A stretch of DNA of 46,597 bases, from the NCBI GenBank assembly GCA_028869175.1, contig JAGWTB010000013.1, positions 1 to 46,597 on the forward strand, given 5' to 3'. The translations under genes and the position numbers were made by a program. Under the pieces are notes generated by a model that was given only the letters and a program-made list of their open reading frames with translations, did no database searches and had not been told where the DNA came from. Shown here piece after piece: positions 26,165 to 34,259 of the stretch (the first letter of the stretch is position 1; the number at the start of each line of letters is the position of its first letter). Origin of the DNA: Sphingomonadales bacterium. GTDB lineage: Bacteria > Pseudomonadota > Alphaproteobacteria > Sphingomonadales > Sphingomonadaceae.

Positions 26165-27079
26165 CTACCCCTCGCCGCGCACCATCGCGAAGCTGCGGGT
26201 CAGGTGTTCGACGAAGCCGTTTTCCGCCGGGTGCAAGGCCCAAAGCTCCGACGGATCGCGGATAGCGGCCAGGTTTTCCGCAACATCCTCGATCGACCAT
26301 TCGGGCCGGTAAATCCCCGGAGTCTCGCTGACGAAGGCCCGCGCCACGCGGCCCGACATGGCGACGAACATCTCCGCCGACACCGCGCAGTCCTCATGCG
26401 CCAGATAGCCCACAACCGGGGCGACCAGTTCCGGCCCCATCGGCGGGTATTGCGAAGTATCCAGCCCCTCGGCCATGCGGGTCACCGCGCCGGGCAGGAT
26501 GATGTTCGATTTCACCCCGTGCGCCGCGCCTTCGATGGCGATCACGTTGTTCAGCCCCATGGTCCCCGCCTTCGACACGGCATAGCCCGCCGTCTGCGGC
26601 ATGGTGTAGAGCCCGCCGATCGAACCGGTCAGCACCACCCGGCCATAGCCCGCCTTGCACATATGCCCGAAGGCCGGCTGGGTGACGTTGAATGCACCAA
26701 GCAGATGGACGTCGATCAGGCTGCGGAACGCCTCGGGCGTGATCGTGGCGAAATCGTCGAACCGGGTGTTGCCGGCGTTGTGGATCAGCACATCGATCCG
26801 GCCCCAGGTATCGAGCGCGGCCTGCACGATGGCCTTGCCGCCTTCGGTAGTCGCGACGCTGTCAGTGCAGGCAATCGCCTCACCACCTTCGGCCTTGATC
26901 CGGTCCGCCGCCTGCTGGGCAACGCTGGTATCCCCGCCTGACCCGTCAAGCGAGGACCCGTTGTCGTTGATGACAATCCGGGCACCGCGCGAGGCGAGCA
27001 GCCGGGCATATTCAAACCCCAGCCCGCGCCCGGAACCGGTGATAACGGCAACCCTGCCGTCAAAGCGTCGTTCGGTCAT
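26165..27079 (-). CDS. SDR oxidoreductase, 17-beta-HSD type 4-like
   Basis: A 304-aa classical short-chain dehydrogenase. The cofactor motif TGSGRGLG (14-21) and the insert after VINDNG resemble the 3-hydroxyacyl-CoA dehydrogenase part of multifunctional enzyme 2. Catalytic residues are intact: N101 (HNAG), S153, Y166 and K170 (YAVSK). The C-terminal extension (SIEDVAENLAAIRDPSELWALHP) is unlike short SDRs. The substrate is unknown; a hydroxyacyl-CoA or a steroid-like alcohol would fit the family. It is the last gene of the five-gene minus-strand cluster, 72 bases after the preceding SDR. Confidence 0.85.
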   Translation of the reverse strand: MTERRFDGRVAVITGSGRGLGFEYARLLASRGARIVINDNGSSLDGSGGDTSVAQQAADRIKAEGGEAIACTDSVATTEGGKAIVQAALDTWGRIDVLIHNAGNTRFDDFATITPEAFRSLIDVHLLGAFNVTQPAFGHMCKAGYGRVVLTGSIGGLYTMPQTAGYAVSKAGTMGLNNVIAIEGAAHGVKSNIILPGAVTRMAEGLDTSQYPPMGPELVAPVVGYLAHEDCAVSAEMFVAMSGRVARAFVSETPGIYRPEWSIEDVAENLAAIRDPSELWALHPAENGFVEHLTRSFAMVRGEG

Positions 27080-27151
27080 TTTGCCTGCTCTCCCTTGTGT
27101 CCCAAAACCCGTGCCTGCCGAGCCGGGGGGATCGCATGACCCCCACCTCGC

Positions 27152-28018
27152 TTACACCGGCATGTAGATCGGCGAACCGCGCGTTTCGCGGAGCGAGGGG
27201 ATGGTGCGCCCGTCGATGTCGGTCACGCCATATTCGGCGGCGAGTTCGGCATTGATGAAGCTGCCGCCGCTCTTCGCCATGATGCCCGGATCGGCCGCGA
27301 GTGCGGCGATCACCCGACCGGGAAACTCGGGCGAGGAACCCGCCGCGCTGTTGAGCGTGGCGGCCATGCCCTCCACCTTCTTCAGGTTCTCGGTCGCGCG
27401 TTCGGTGAAGGTGAAGCCCTGCCACAGCGAGAGCGACGCCACGCCGTGCGGCTTCAGTTCCACCGCCATGTCACGCGCCATGCGATCAGTCGCGGCCTTG
27501 GTGGTGCCGAAAATGACGTCATAGGTGTAAGTGACGCCAACATAGCCCGACATGGCGACGATCAGCCCCGATCCCTGCGGGACCATGATCTTGGCCGCAT
27601 GGTGCGCAGCGATGAAGGCGGCGCGCATGCCGGTGTCCCACACTTCCCATTCGGACAAGGGCTTTTCCCAGAAGCCGGTGCGCTGGGTCATCGCGTCGGG
27701 GATGGCCATGGCGCTGTTCACCAGCAAATCGAGCCGCCCCTGCTCTGCCTGCACCTGCGCGAACAGGGCGGCGATGGCATCATCGTCCTTGAGGTCCATG
27801 GCGACGCCGATCGCCTTGCCGCCCGATGTCGCCCCGCGCTCGGCACAAAGCGCCACGGTCTCACCCAGCGTGCCTGGCAGCGGACTGGTGCCGCTGTCCA
27901 CCGTGCGGGCGGTGACGTAGACGCAGGCCCCCTGCTCCGCGAGCGTCAGCGCGATGCCCTTGCCGATCCCCCGGCTCGCGCCGGTAACGACGGCGACCTT
28001 GCCTGCCAGTGGTGCCAT
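27152..28018 (-). CDS. DHRS1-like SDR protein with FxxxK in place of YxxxK
   Basis: A 288-aa protein close to the DHRS1 group: VTGASRGIGKGIAL cofactor motif (11-24), VYVTARTV and GRLDLLVN. Where the family has YGVGK this protein has FGTTK, so the catalytic Tyr is F170, with K174 and S157 kept. The Asn-Asn-Ala motif is also altered to NSA. It may be a weak or non-redox enzyme, or use a nearby Tyr. The ATG at 28018 begins 2 bases after the upstream NTF2-like stop. It is clearly homologous along its length to the SDR at 28604. Confidence 0.85.
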   Translation of the reverse strand: MAPLAGKVAVVTGASRGIGKGIALTLAEQGACVYVTARTVDSGTSPLPGTLGETVALCAERGATSGGKAIGVAMDLKDDDAIAALFAQVQAEQGRLDLLVNSAMAIPDAMTQRTGFWEKPLSEWEVWDTGMRAAFIAAHHAAKIMVPQGSGLIVAMSGYVGVTYTYDVIFGTTKAATDRMARDMAVELKPHGVASLSLWQGFTFTERATENLKKVEGMAATLNSAAGSSPEFPGRVIAALAADPGIMAKSGGSFINAELAAEYGVTDIDGRTIPSLRETRGSPIYMPV

Positions 28019-28020
28019 GG

Positions 28021-28602
28021 TCACGCTCCCGGATTGCATGGCGCGCGGCGGTTGACCAGCGGGCGGGCGTAGGAAGGATCGCTCTTGTCGCGGGCCGAAA
28101 CGCCGTTGTCGGCAATGCCCGGCACATCGCCGAAAGGCAGCGGCACCGGCGGCACATCGCCCGACCATTCGATGACGTTGGTGCGCAGGGCGATCTTCCA
28201 TTCGCCCCCGCGCCGCTCGAACCGGTCGACATAGCGACCGCCCGCCAGCATCAGCGTTTCCTTGTCCGCCCCCGGCAGCGGCGGATTGCGCGCGACGAAG
28301 ATATAGTAGGTTTCGCTGTGCGCACTATCGCCCGCGAAATCGACCGTGTTGTTCAGGATCGAATGGTGGGTGAGGATCTGCCAGTCGCGGTGCATCGGCA
28401 TGGCCCAGTCGTAGCAGCCCGCCACGTCACCGACATAGGGGCCGGCTGCCATTTCGGCGTCAGGCCAGAAGGCGGAGAGGTACAGATCGCGGTCAAAGCG
28501 GTCCATGCCCCGGCAGAAGCGCAGCAGGCAGGCGCGCACCTCTTCCAGGTCAGCAAGGCGTTCCAGCCGGGCCAGGCGTTCGGGTGAGAGTTCAGCCGCC
28601 AT
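28021..28602 (-). CDS. NTF2-fold (SnoaL-like) protein, module 2
   Basis: A 193-aa protein with a cone-shaped NTF2-like fold: an N-terminal helix (RLADLEEVRACLLRFCRGMDRFDRDLYLSAFWPDAE), a region with HH (LTHHSILNNTVDF), then strands ending in GGRYVDRFERRGGEWKIALRTNVIEW. This is the SnoaL_4 pattern, which includes isomerases, dehydratases and ring-hydroxylase beta subunits, so the chemistry cannot be fixed. The C-terminal tail of about 30 residues is extra. The start at 28602 has GGAGG 9 bases upstream. It is tightly coupled to SDRs on both sides (1- and 2-base gaps). Confidence 0.82.
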   Translation of the reverse strand: MAAELSPERLARLERLADLEEVRACLLRFCRGMDRFDRDLYLSAFWPDAEMAAGPYVGDVAGCYDWAMPMHRDWQILTHHSILNNTVDFAGDSAHSETYYIFVARNPPLPGADKETLMLAGGRYVDRFERRGGEWKIALRTNVIEWSGDVPPVPLPFGDVPGIADNGVSARDKSDPSYARPLVNRRAPCNPGA

Positions 28603-28603
28603 G

Positions 28604-29488
28604 TCAGTTCGCCTCCGCAATCGGTTGCCATACCGGCGAGCCGCGGGTTGCCCGGGCCGAGCCGATGACGCTGCCGTCGATGTCGGTAATGCCGTATTCC
28701 TGCGCCAGTTCGGTGGTGATGAACTCTCCGCCGGAGCGCTTCATGATCGCCGGGTCAGCAGCCAGCGCAGCGACGACACGGCCCGGATGTTCGACCGAGC
28801 TACCGTGCATCGATGTGATCGATGTGGTCATCTTGTCGCCCATCTTGGCAAGGTTGTCCTGCGCCTTCTCGGTCAGCGTCAGCCCCTGCCACAGCGTGAG
28901 CGAGGCGACGCCATGCGGTGCAAGCTCCACCGCCATGTCATGCGCCATGCGGCCGACGGCGGTCTTGGAGGTGCCGAAAATCACGCCATAGGTATAGGTG
29001 GTCGCGGCAAAGCCCGAAATGGCCACGATCAGGCCCGAACCCTGCGGCACCATGATCTTCGCCGCGTGCCAGGCCGCAACATAGTTGGACTTCACGCCAA
29101 CGTCCCACATCTCCAGATTCGCCAGCGGCTTGTCCCAGAAGCCCTTGGGTTCCAGCAGGTCATCGGACAGGGTGAAGGCATTGTTGACCAGAATGTCGAG
29201 CCGGCCCTGCTCGGCCCTGATCCGGTCAAACAGCGCGGCCACCGCCGCATCGTCGCCATGGTCGCAGGCGACGGCAATGCCGCTCCCGCCCACGCCCTTG
29301 CCGCGTGCGGAGCATTCCGCCGCCGTCTCTCCCACCGTGCCCGGCAGGTAGTAATCCCCCGGGTTCACCGTGCGCCCGGTGACGTAGACGCAGGCACCCT
29401 GTTCGGCGAGCACCAGGGCGATGCCCTTGCCGATGCCCCGGCTGGCGCCGGTAACCAGCGCGACCTTGCCGGCCAGCGGCGCGCTCAC
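28604..29488 (-). CDS. DHRS1-like SDR protein with FxxxK, module 1
   Basis: A 294-aa paralogue of the SDR at 27152, with the same long insert after VYVTGRTV and the same C-terminal segment (EYGITDIDG). The cofactor motif TGASRGIG is intact and the NNA motif is present, but the catalytic position reads FGTSK, so Tyr is replaced by F171, with K175 and S158 kept. The GTG at 29488 overlaps the stop of the preceding NTF2-like gene by four bases (GTGA), which decides the start. Confidence 0.86.
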   Translation of the reverse strand: MSAPLAGKVALVTGASRGIGKGIALVLAEQGACVYVTGRTVNPGDYYLPGTVGETAAECSARGKGVGGSGIAVACDHGDDAAVAALFDRIRAEQGRLDILVNNAFTLSDDLLEPKGFWDKPLANLEMWDVGVKSNYVAAWHAAKIMVPQGSGLIVAISGFAATTYTYGVIFGTSKTAVGRMAHDMAVELAPHGVASLTLWQGLTLTEKAQDNLAKMGDKMTTSITSMHGSSVEHPGRVVAALAADPAIMKRSGGEFITTELAQEYGITDIDGSVIGSARATRGSPVWQPIAEAN

Positions 29489-30015
29489 GGACGTTTGCCC
29501 GCGAACCAGGACTCGCTGAAATCGCCCTTGGCGGTGCCGGGAAAATGGCTGGCGGTGAAGGGATAGCCCATCACCCCCTTCGACCAGTCTGCCGCTGCAC
29601 CCCAGTCCTGCTCCCAATCGTAGAGCATGATCCGGTCGGCGATCCGCCATTCCCCGTCACGCTTTTCAAAGCTGTCGAGATAGCGCCCGCCAATGCAGGT
29701 ATCGCGATCAACACCCTCGATCTCGACCCGGTGATACGAAATGACGTGGCTTTCGGCCTTCGCGATGTCTCCGGCGAGTTCGATATGGGTCTGACCGACG
29801 ACATGTTGGGTGTCCTTGATCGCATCGGCTCCCGGCACCACCCAGGCGAGATAGGCGTCGAATTCGCCGCCATAGACGCCGTAGTCGAACTTCGCGTCGG
29901 GCCACCAGCACGAGCGGATCAGGTCGGCGCTGCGGCGGTCTTCGCCCCGCGCCAGACGCGCCACGCAGGAGCGGATTGCTTCCCGATCGACCAGCGCTTG
30001 CAGAGTTTCATCCAT
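29485..30015 (-). CDS. NTF2-fold (SnoaL-like) protein, module 1
   Basis: A 176-aa NTF2-like protein: the N-terminal helix ALVDREAIRSCVARLARGEDRRSADLIRSCWWPDA, then QHVVGQTHIELAGDIAKAESHVISYH and GGRYLDSFEKRDGEWRIADRIMLYDW. It is distantly similar to the protein at 28021. The ATG at 30015 is preferred because GGAGAG lies 8 bases upstream; longer starts lack one. It is the first gene of the minus-strand operon and faces the AraC gene across 137 bases, the likely control region. Confidence 0.82.
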   Translation of the reverse strand: MDETLQALVDREAIRSCVARLARGEDRRSADLIRSCWWPDAKFDYGVYGGEFDAYLAWVVPGADAIKDTQHVVGQTHIELAGDIAKAESHVISYHRVEIEGVDRDTCIGGRYLDSFEKRDGEWRIADRIMLYDWEQDWGAAADWSKGVMGYPFTASHFPGTAKGDFSESWFAGKRP

Positions 30016-30152
30016 GGCGTCGCTCTCCATCGTGGCAGGCGATTGCATCGCCCGCGTTCATTGCCCCGCAGCCTAGCCGCGAGGCGCTTGCATAGCTTGA
30101 CCAATTCAGACAAACCCCCAGCCATCGACCCCGCCCGCGCGATGGAACAGCG
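30016..30152. promoter_or_regulatory. Divergent control region between the NTF2/SDR operon and the AraC gene
   Basis: This 137-base gap separates divergent starts and must contain the promoters for both sides. The segment around 30088-30110 (TTGCATAGCTTGACCAA) is less GC-rich than the rest and is the likeliest AraC target. No convincing paired promoter boxes were found. Confidence 0.4.
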
Positions 30153-31232
30153 ATGCCCGGTGAGCCCAGCCAGTCCATGACCATCGATGCCGTCAGCGGC
30201 GCGGAATTCGAGGCGATCCACGCGCCTGTGCTGCGGTTTTTCCCTGACCTTGTTGCCGAACTGGGCGGAACATCGGCTGCCTTGCTTGCCGTCGCCGGAA
30301 TCGATCCGGGGGTAGTCACGCAGCAAAGCCCGCGCGCCACTTACCGGCAGCTCGTCCAATTGCTCGAACATTCCGCCACCGTGCTGCACTGCCCCGATTT
30401 CGGCATGCGACTGGCGGCCCGGCAAGAGGGCGGCGGGCTGTTCGGCCCGCTGGGCGAAGCCATGCGCAATTCGCGCACCTTCGGCGAGGCGCTGGAATAT
30501 GTCCGCGACCATATCTACGCCCACAGCCTGGCCGCGCGAGTCTGGCTCTGGCCCAATGCCGAGGCGGATGAAGTATTTTCGGGCCATGACATCCTGATCG
30601 ACGGCACGCCGAACAAGGCGCAGGCGATGGAGCAACTGCTGCTCGCCGGCCACCTCGCCGCCATCGAGCTGACTGGCGGCCGAGCGCGGGCGAAACGGGT
30701 CTATTTCCGCCACCAGCCAGTTTCCTCCCTGCGCAGCTATCGCCGCTATTTCGGCTGCGAGGTCCGCTTCGGCCAGAACCAGGACGGCGTGGTGTTCAGC
30801 CAGGCTGCACTGGACAGTCCGGTCATGGCGCCTGACCCCTACGCGCTGGAGCGCGTGACTGCGCAGATCGAGCGGCAGTTCACGCGTCAGCGCCCGCCGC
30901 TCCATGCGGAAACGCGCGGCGCGATCATGCGGCTGGTCGGACTGGACGACAGCTCGAACGCGCGCGTCGCGGCAATCATCGGCCTCCACCCGCGCACGCT
31001 GCATCGCCGCCTGCTGGCCGAGGGCACATCGTATCAGCAAGTGAAGGACGAGGTGCGGCGCGACATCGCCCTTTACTACCTTGAACGCACCGAACTGGAC
31101 TTCACGCGCATTTCCGAACGGCTGGGCTTTGCCGAACAGTCGGTGATGACCCGCGCATGCAACAAGTGGTTCGGCAAATCCCCCACCCGCCTGCGGCTCG
31201 AAGCCCGTGGCGCGCGCCAGCCGCGCACATAG
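30153..31232 (+). CDS. AraC-family transcriptional regulator
   Basis: A 359-aa regulator with an N-terminal arabinose-binding-like sensing domain of the PF12625 type (about 20-210: SPRATYRQLVQLLEHSATVLHCPDFGMRLAARQ) and a C-terminal AraC double helix-turn-helix (about 255-345: VAAIIGLHPRTLHRRLLAEGTSYQQVKDEVRRDIALYYLERTELDFTRISERLGFAEQSVMTRACNKWFGKSP). It is divergent from the NTF2/SDR operon and upstream of three oxidoreductase/hydrolase genes, so it probably controls both sides in response to a pathway compound. The ATG at 30177 is an alternative start. Confidence 0.93.
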   Translation: MPGEPSQSMTIDAVSGAEFEAIHAPVLRFFPDLVAELGGTSAALLAVAGIDPGVVTQQSPRATYRQLVQLLEHSATVLHCPDFGMRLAARQEGGGLFGPLGEAMRNSRTFGEALEYVRDHIYAHSLAARVWLWPNAEADEVFSGHDILIDGTPNKAQAMEQLLLAGHLAAIELTGGRARAKRVYFRHQPVSSLRSYRRYFGCEVRFGQNQDGVVFSQAALDSPVMAPDPYALERVTAQIERQFTRQRPPLHAETRGAIMRLVGLDDSSNARVAAIIGLHPRTLHRRLLAEGTSYQQVKDEVRRDIALYYLERTELDFTRISERLGFAEQSVMTRACNKWFGKSPTRLRLEARGARQPRT

Positions 31233-31299
31233 TGTCTGAATTCGTCAAGCCGCAGCCGCGACGATTGCCCCATCAGGCCCAACGAGGAGAGCGCGAACC

Positions 31300-32055
31300 A
31301 TGCAGGAACTGAGCGGCAAGGTTGCCATCGTCACCGGGGCTGGCCAGGGCGTCGGACGCGGCATAGCGCGGGCGCTGGGCAGCGCCGGTGCGACCGTTGT
31401 GGTGATCGGACGAACCCTGGAAAAGTGCGAGCGCACCGCCGCCGAAATCATCGCGGAAGGCGGCAAGGCCACTGCCCTGGCCTGCGACGTCAGCAAGCGC
31501 GACGATGTCGAGCGCGTGACAGCCGAGGTGATGGCGACTTTGGGCCGGATCGATATCCTGGTTAACAATGCCCACACCTCACGCCCGATGGTCCCCTTCG
31601 AGGCGACCAGCGACAAGGACATGGCGCTAGCCTTCAAGGGCTTTCACGGCGCGCTCCACTTTATGCAGGCCTGCTTCGATCAGCTTTGCGCCAACCGGGG
31701 CCGGGTGATCAATCTCGGCTCGGTCGCCGGCACGCGCGGCGACGAGGGTTTCACCTCCTACGCCGCCGCCAAGGAAGCCGTGCGCGGCATGAGCCGGGTC
31801 GCGGCGCGCGAATGGGGCCGCCACGGCATCACCGTCAACGTCATCTGCCCGTTCTCGGAATCGCCGGGGGTGGAATACATGATCGATACCCAACCCGGCT
31901 TCATCGACGAACTGACCGCGCAGACCGCGATGAAACGCCTGGGCTCCAGCCGCGATGACGTAGGAGCGACCGTGGTGTTCCTCTGCAGCGCCGGCGGCAG
32001 TTATATTACCGGCCAGACGATCAATATCGATGGCGGCATCTGGATTGCACCCTAA
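31300..32055 (+). CDS. SDR family oxidoreductase
   Basis: A 251-aa classical short-chain dehydrogenase. TGAGQGVGR cofactor loop (12-20), NNA motif (89-91, as NNAHTS), S141, and Y154 with K158 (YAAAK) are all present. It ends with GGSYITGQTINIDGGIWIAP, the normal C-terminus. GAGGAGAG lies upstream of the start. It should oxidise or reduce a pathway intermediate; the substrate is unknown. The MDR gene follows after 36 bases with its own ribosome site. Confidence 0.92.
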   Translation: MQELSGKVAIVTGAGQGVGRGIARALGSAGATVVVIGRTLEKCERTAAEIIAEGGKATALACDVSKRDDVERVTAEVMATLGRIDILVNNAHTSRPMVPFEATSDKDMALAFKGFHGALHFMQACFDQLCANRGRVINLGSVAGTRGDEGFTSYAAAKEAVRGMSRVAAREWGRHGITVNVICPFSESPGVEYMIDTQPGFIDELTAQTAMKRLGSSRDDVGATVVFLCSAGGSYITGQTINIDGGIWIAP

Positions 32056-32091
32056 GGTTCAGCGCTAGAAACGCTTCGAGGAGTTCCGCTC

Positions 32092-33108
32092 ATGGTGAAA
32101 GCGATACGGCTGCGGCAACCCGCCAGTCTCGACAATCTCTATGCTGACAGCACCGATGCTCCTCCCCCCCGGCGCGGGGAAATCCGGGTGCGGATCCACG
32201 CCGCCTCGCTCAATTTCCGCGATTGCCTGGTCGTTGCCGGCTACTTCCCGTCGCGGGATGGGTTGATCCCGTTGTCGGATGGTGCGGGCGAAGTCATCGA
32301 TGTCGGCGAGGACGTGCCCAATCTCCAGCCGGGCGACATGGTGGTCAGCTGCTTCCACCCAGGCTGGTTTGACGGGCACCTTGAACGCACCCAGCTGCGC
32401 CATTCGCCCGGCGGCATGGCCGATGGCTTTGCTTGCGAGGCGGTGACCCGGCCCTACTGGCACTTCACTCCGGCACCCAAGGGCTGGACCGCCGCCGAAA
32501 GCGCCACGCTCACCTGTGCCGGCGTCACCGCATGGCGCGCGCTGGTGACTGATGGACAGGTCAAGTCGGGCGCGGCAGTGCTGATCCTCGGCACCGGCGG
32601 TGTCTCGCTCGCCGCGCTGCAGATCGCCAAGGCAGCGGGGGCGAAAGTCATCGCCACCTCATCCAGCGCGGAAAAGATCGCCCGGCTCAAGGCGCTCGGG
32701 GCTGACCACACGATCAACTACAGCGAGGTCGAGAACTGGGGCGAGGCGGTGCAGGATCTCACCGACGGGCTCGGCGTTGATCACGTCGTCGAAGTCGCCG
32801 GACCGAACACCCTGCCGCAATCGATGATCGCCGCACGCACCGGCGGGCACATCGCCATCATCGGCGGCGCGGGCGGGTTCGAGAACGACGCCATGCCGTT
32901 CAAGATCGTCCAGGCCAAGCGACTGCGGCTGCAAGGCGTCACCGTCGGCAGCCGCCGCGATCAGCTCGACATGGTCCGCGCCTTCGATGCCGATGGCCGG
33001 ATGCGCCCGGTAATCGATTGTACCTTCCCGCTCGACGAACTCGCCGAAGCCCTGCACTATCAGCAGGAGGAAAGCGGGCGCATCGGCAAGGTGTGCATTG
33101 CGATCTAG
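32092..33108 (+). CDS. Zinc-free medium-chain (MDR) alcohol dehydrogenase/quinone-reductase-like protein
   Basis: A 338-aa NAD(P)-dependent oxidoreductase. The N-terminal GroES-like domain (about 28-130: RRGEIRVRIHAASLNFRDCLVVAG) lacks the zinc-binding Cys-His set. The Rossmann domain has LILGTGGVSLAALQIAKAAGAKVIATS. ESATLTCAGVTAWRAL is the standard MDR hinge. Reduction of an enone or oxidation of an alcohol would fit. It has GAGGAG before the ATG and follows the SDR gene in the AraC-linked cluster. Confidence 0.9.
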   Translation: MVKAIRLRQPASLDNLYADSTDAPPPRRGEIRVRIHAASLNFRDCLVVAGYFPSRDGLIPLSDGAGEVIDVGEDVPNLQPGDMVVSCFHPGWFDGHLERTQLRHSPGGMADGFACEAVTRPYWHFTPAPKGWTAAESATLTCAGVTAWRALVTDGQVKSGAAVLILGTGGVSLAALQIAKAAGAKVIATSSSAEKIARLKALGADHTINYSEVENWGEAVQDLTDGLGVDHVVEVAGPNTLPQSMIAARTGGHIAIIGGAGGFENDAMPFKIVQAKRLRLQGVTVGSRRDQLDMVRAFDADGRMRPVIDCTFPLDELAEALHYQQEESGRIGKVCIAI

Positions 33109-33212
33109 TCCGCCGCCGGAACCACAGGCCAATATCCGTTCGTTCGGAGCGGCAAGAGGGAGCGCATTGACGTGACTGCATTGCTCCATCTGATGAAGCA
33201 GGTGAGGTGCCG

Positions 33213-34211
33213 ATGACCACCGTAGCCGTCCAGACCGCACGCGGTCCGATCGATAGTTCCGCGCTGGGCCGGGTGCTGATCCATGAGCACGTGTTCCTCA
33301 TGGATATGGAATACACGTACAATTACCGCCCCGATTTCTTCACCGAAGCGACCATCGATACCGCCGCCGCGCGGCTGGAAGCGCTGAAGACGGCGGGGAT
33401 TGACACCATCGTCGACCTGACCGTGCTCGGCCTCGGTCGTCACGTCCCCAGTCTGGCCAAGGTCGCGCGCAAGACCTCGCTCAACCTGATCCTCTCGACC
33501 GGCGCCTATACCTTCGATGCCGTGCCCGCGCCTTTCGCCTGGTACGGGCCGGGGATGCTGCGCGAGGGGCCGGAGCTGATGGTCGATCACTTCATCCGCG
33601 ACATCACCGAAGGCATGGCAGGCACCGAGCTCAAGGCCGGCGAGCTCAAATGCGCCATTGACACCCCCGGCCTCACCGCCGGTGTCGAACGGGTGATGCG
33701 CGCCGTCGCGAAGGCCAACCGCATCACTGGCACGCCGATCACCGTCCACACCGCGCCGCAGCAGCAGACCGGGCTGATCGTGCAGCAAGTGATGGCCGAG
33801 GAAGGGGTGGACCTCGAAGACCTGGTCATCGGCCACAGCGGCGACAGCACCGACATCGATTACCTGATGCGGCTGGCCGACAAGGGCTCGATCCTCGGCA
33901 TGGACCGCTTTGGCGTGAACTTCGCCATAACCACACAACAACGCGTCGATACCATCGCCGAACTGGCCCGGCGCGGCTATGCTGATCGCATGACGCTCAG
34001 CCACGATTGCTGTTGCTGGTCGGACTATTTCCCCAGCGTCGAAGACTATCACGCGGTGATGCCCGACCACCACTACCTGCACATCCACAACGACGTGCTG
34101 CCGATGCTGCGCGAGGCCGGGGTGAGCGAGGCGCAGCTCGATGCGATGTTCATCGCCAACCCGCGCCGCCACTTCGAAGGCCCGGCGCAGCGCTTCGCTC
34201 GCCGGGGATAG
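33213..34211 (+). CDS. Phosphotriesterase-family (lactonase-like) metal hydrolase
   Basis: A 332-aa binuclear-metal TIM-barrel hydrolase. Metal ligands by family alignment are H24 and H26 (IHEHV), carbamylated K146 (GELKCAID), H179, H208 (IGHSGD) and D265 (LSHD). Natural members are mostly lactonases, so I infer hydrolysis of a lactone made in the pathway. The ATG at 33213 has AGGTGAGG 5 bases upstream, better than the GTG at 33207. Three consecutive Cys follow the catalytic Asp, which I have not placed in a known subfamily. Confidence 0.88.
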   Translation: MTTVAVQTARGPIDSSALGRVLIHEHVFLMDMEYTYNYRPDFFTEATIDTAAARLEALKTAGIDTIVDLTVLGLGRHVPSLAKVARKTSLNLILSTGAYTFDAVPAPFAWYGPGMLREGPELMVDHFIRDITEGMAGTELKAGELKCAIDTPGLTAGVERVMRAVAKANRITGTPITVHTAPQQQTGLIVQQVMAEEGVDLEDLVIGHSGDSTDIDYLMRLADKGSILGMDRFGVNFAITTQQRVDTIAELARRGYADRMTLSHDCCCWSDYFPSVEDYHAVMPDHHYLHIHNDVLPMLREAGVSEAQLDAMFIANPRRHFEGPAQRFARRG

Positions 34212-34259
34212 CGCCGCCCGCCCGCTTGCTATCGCCGCCACGCTGGTGACAGTGGCGCC

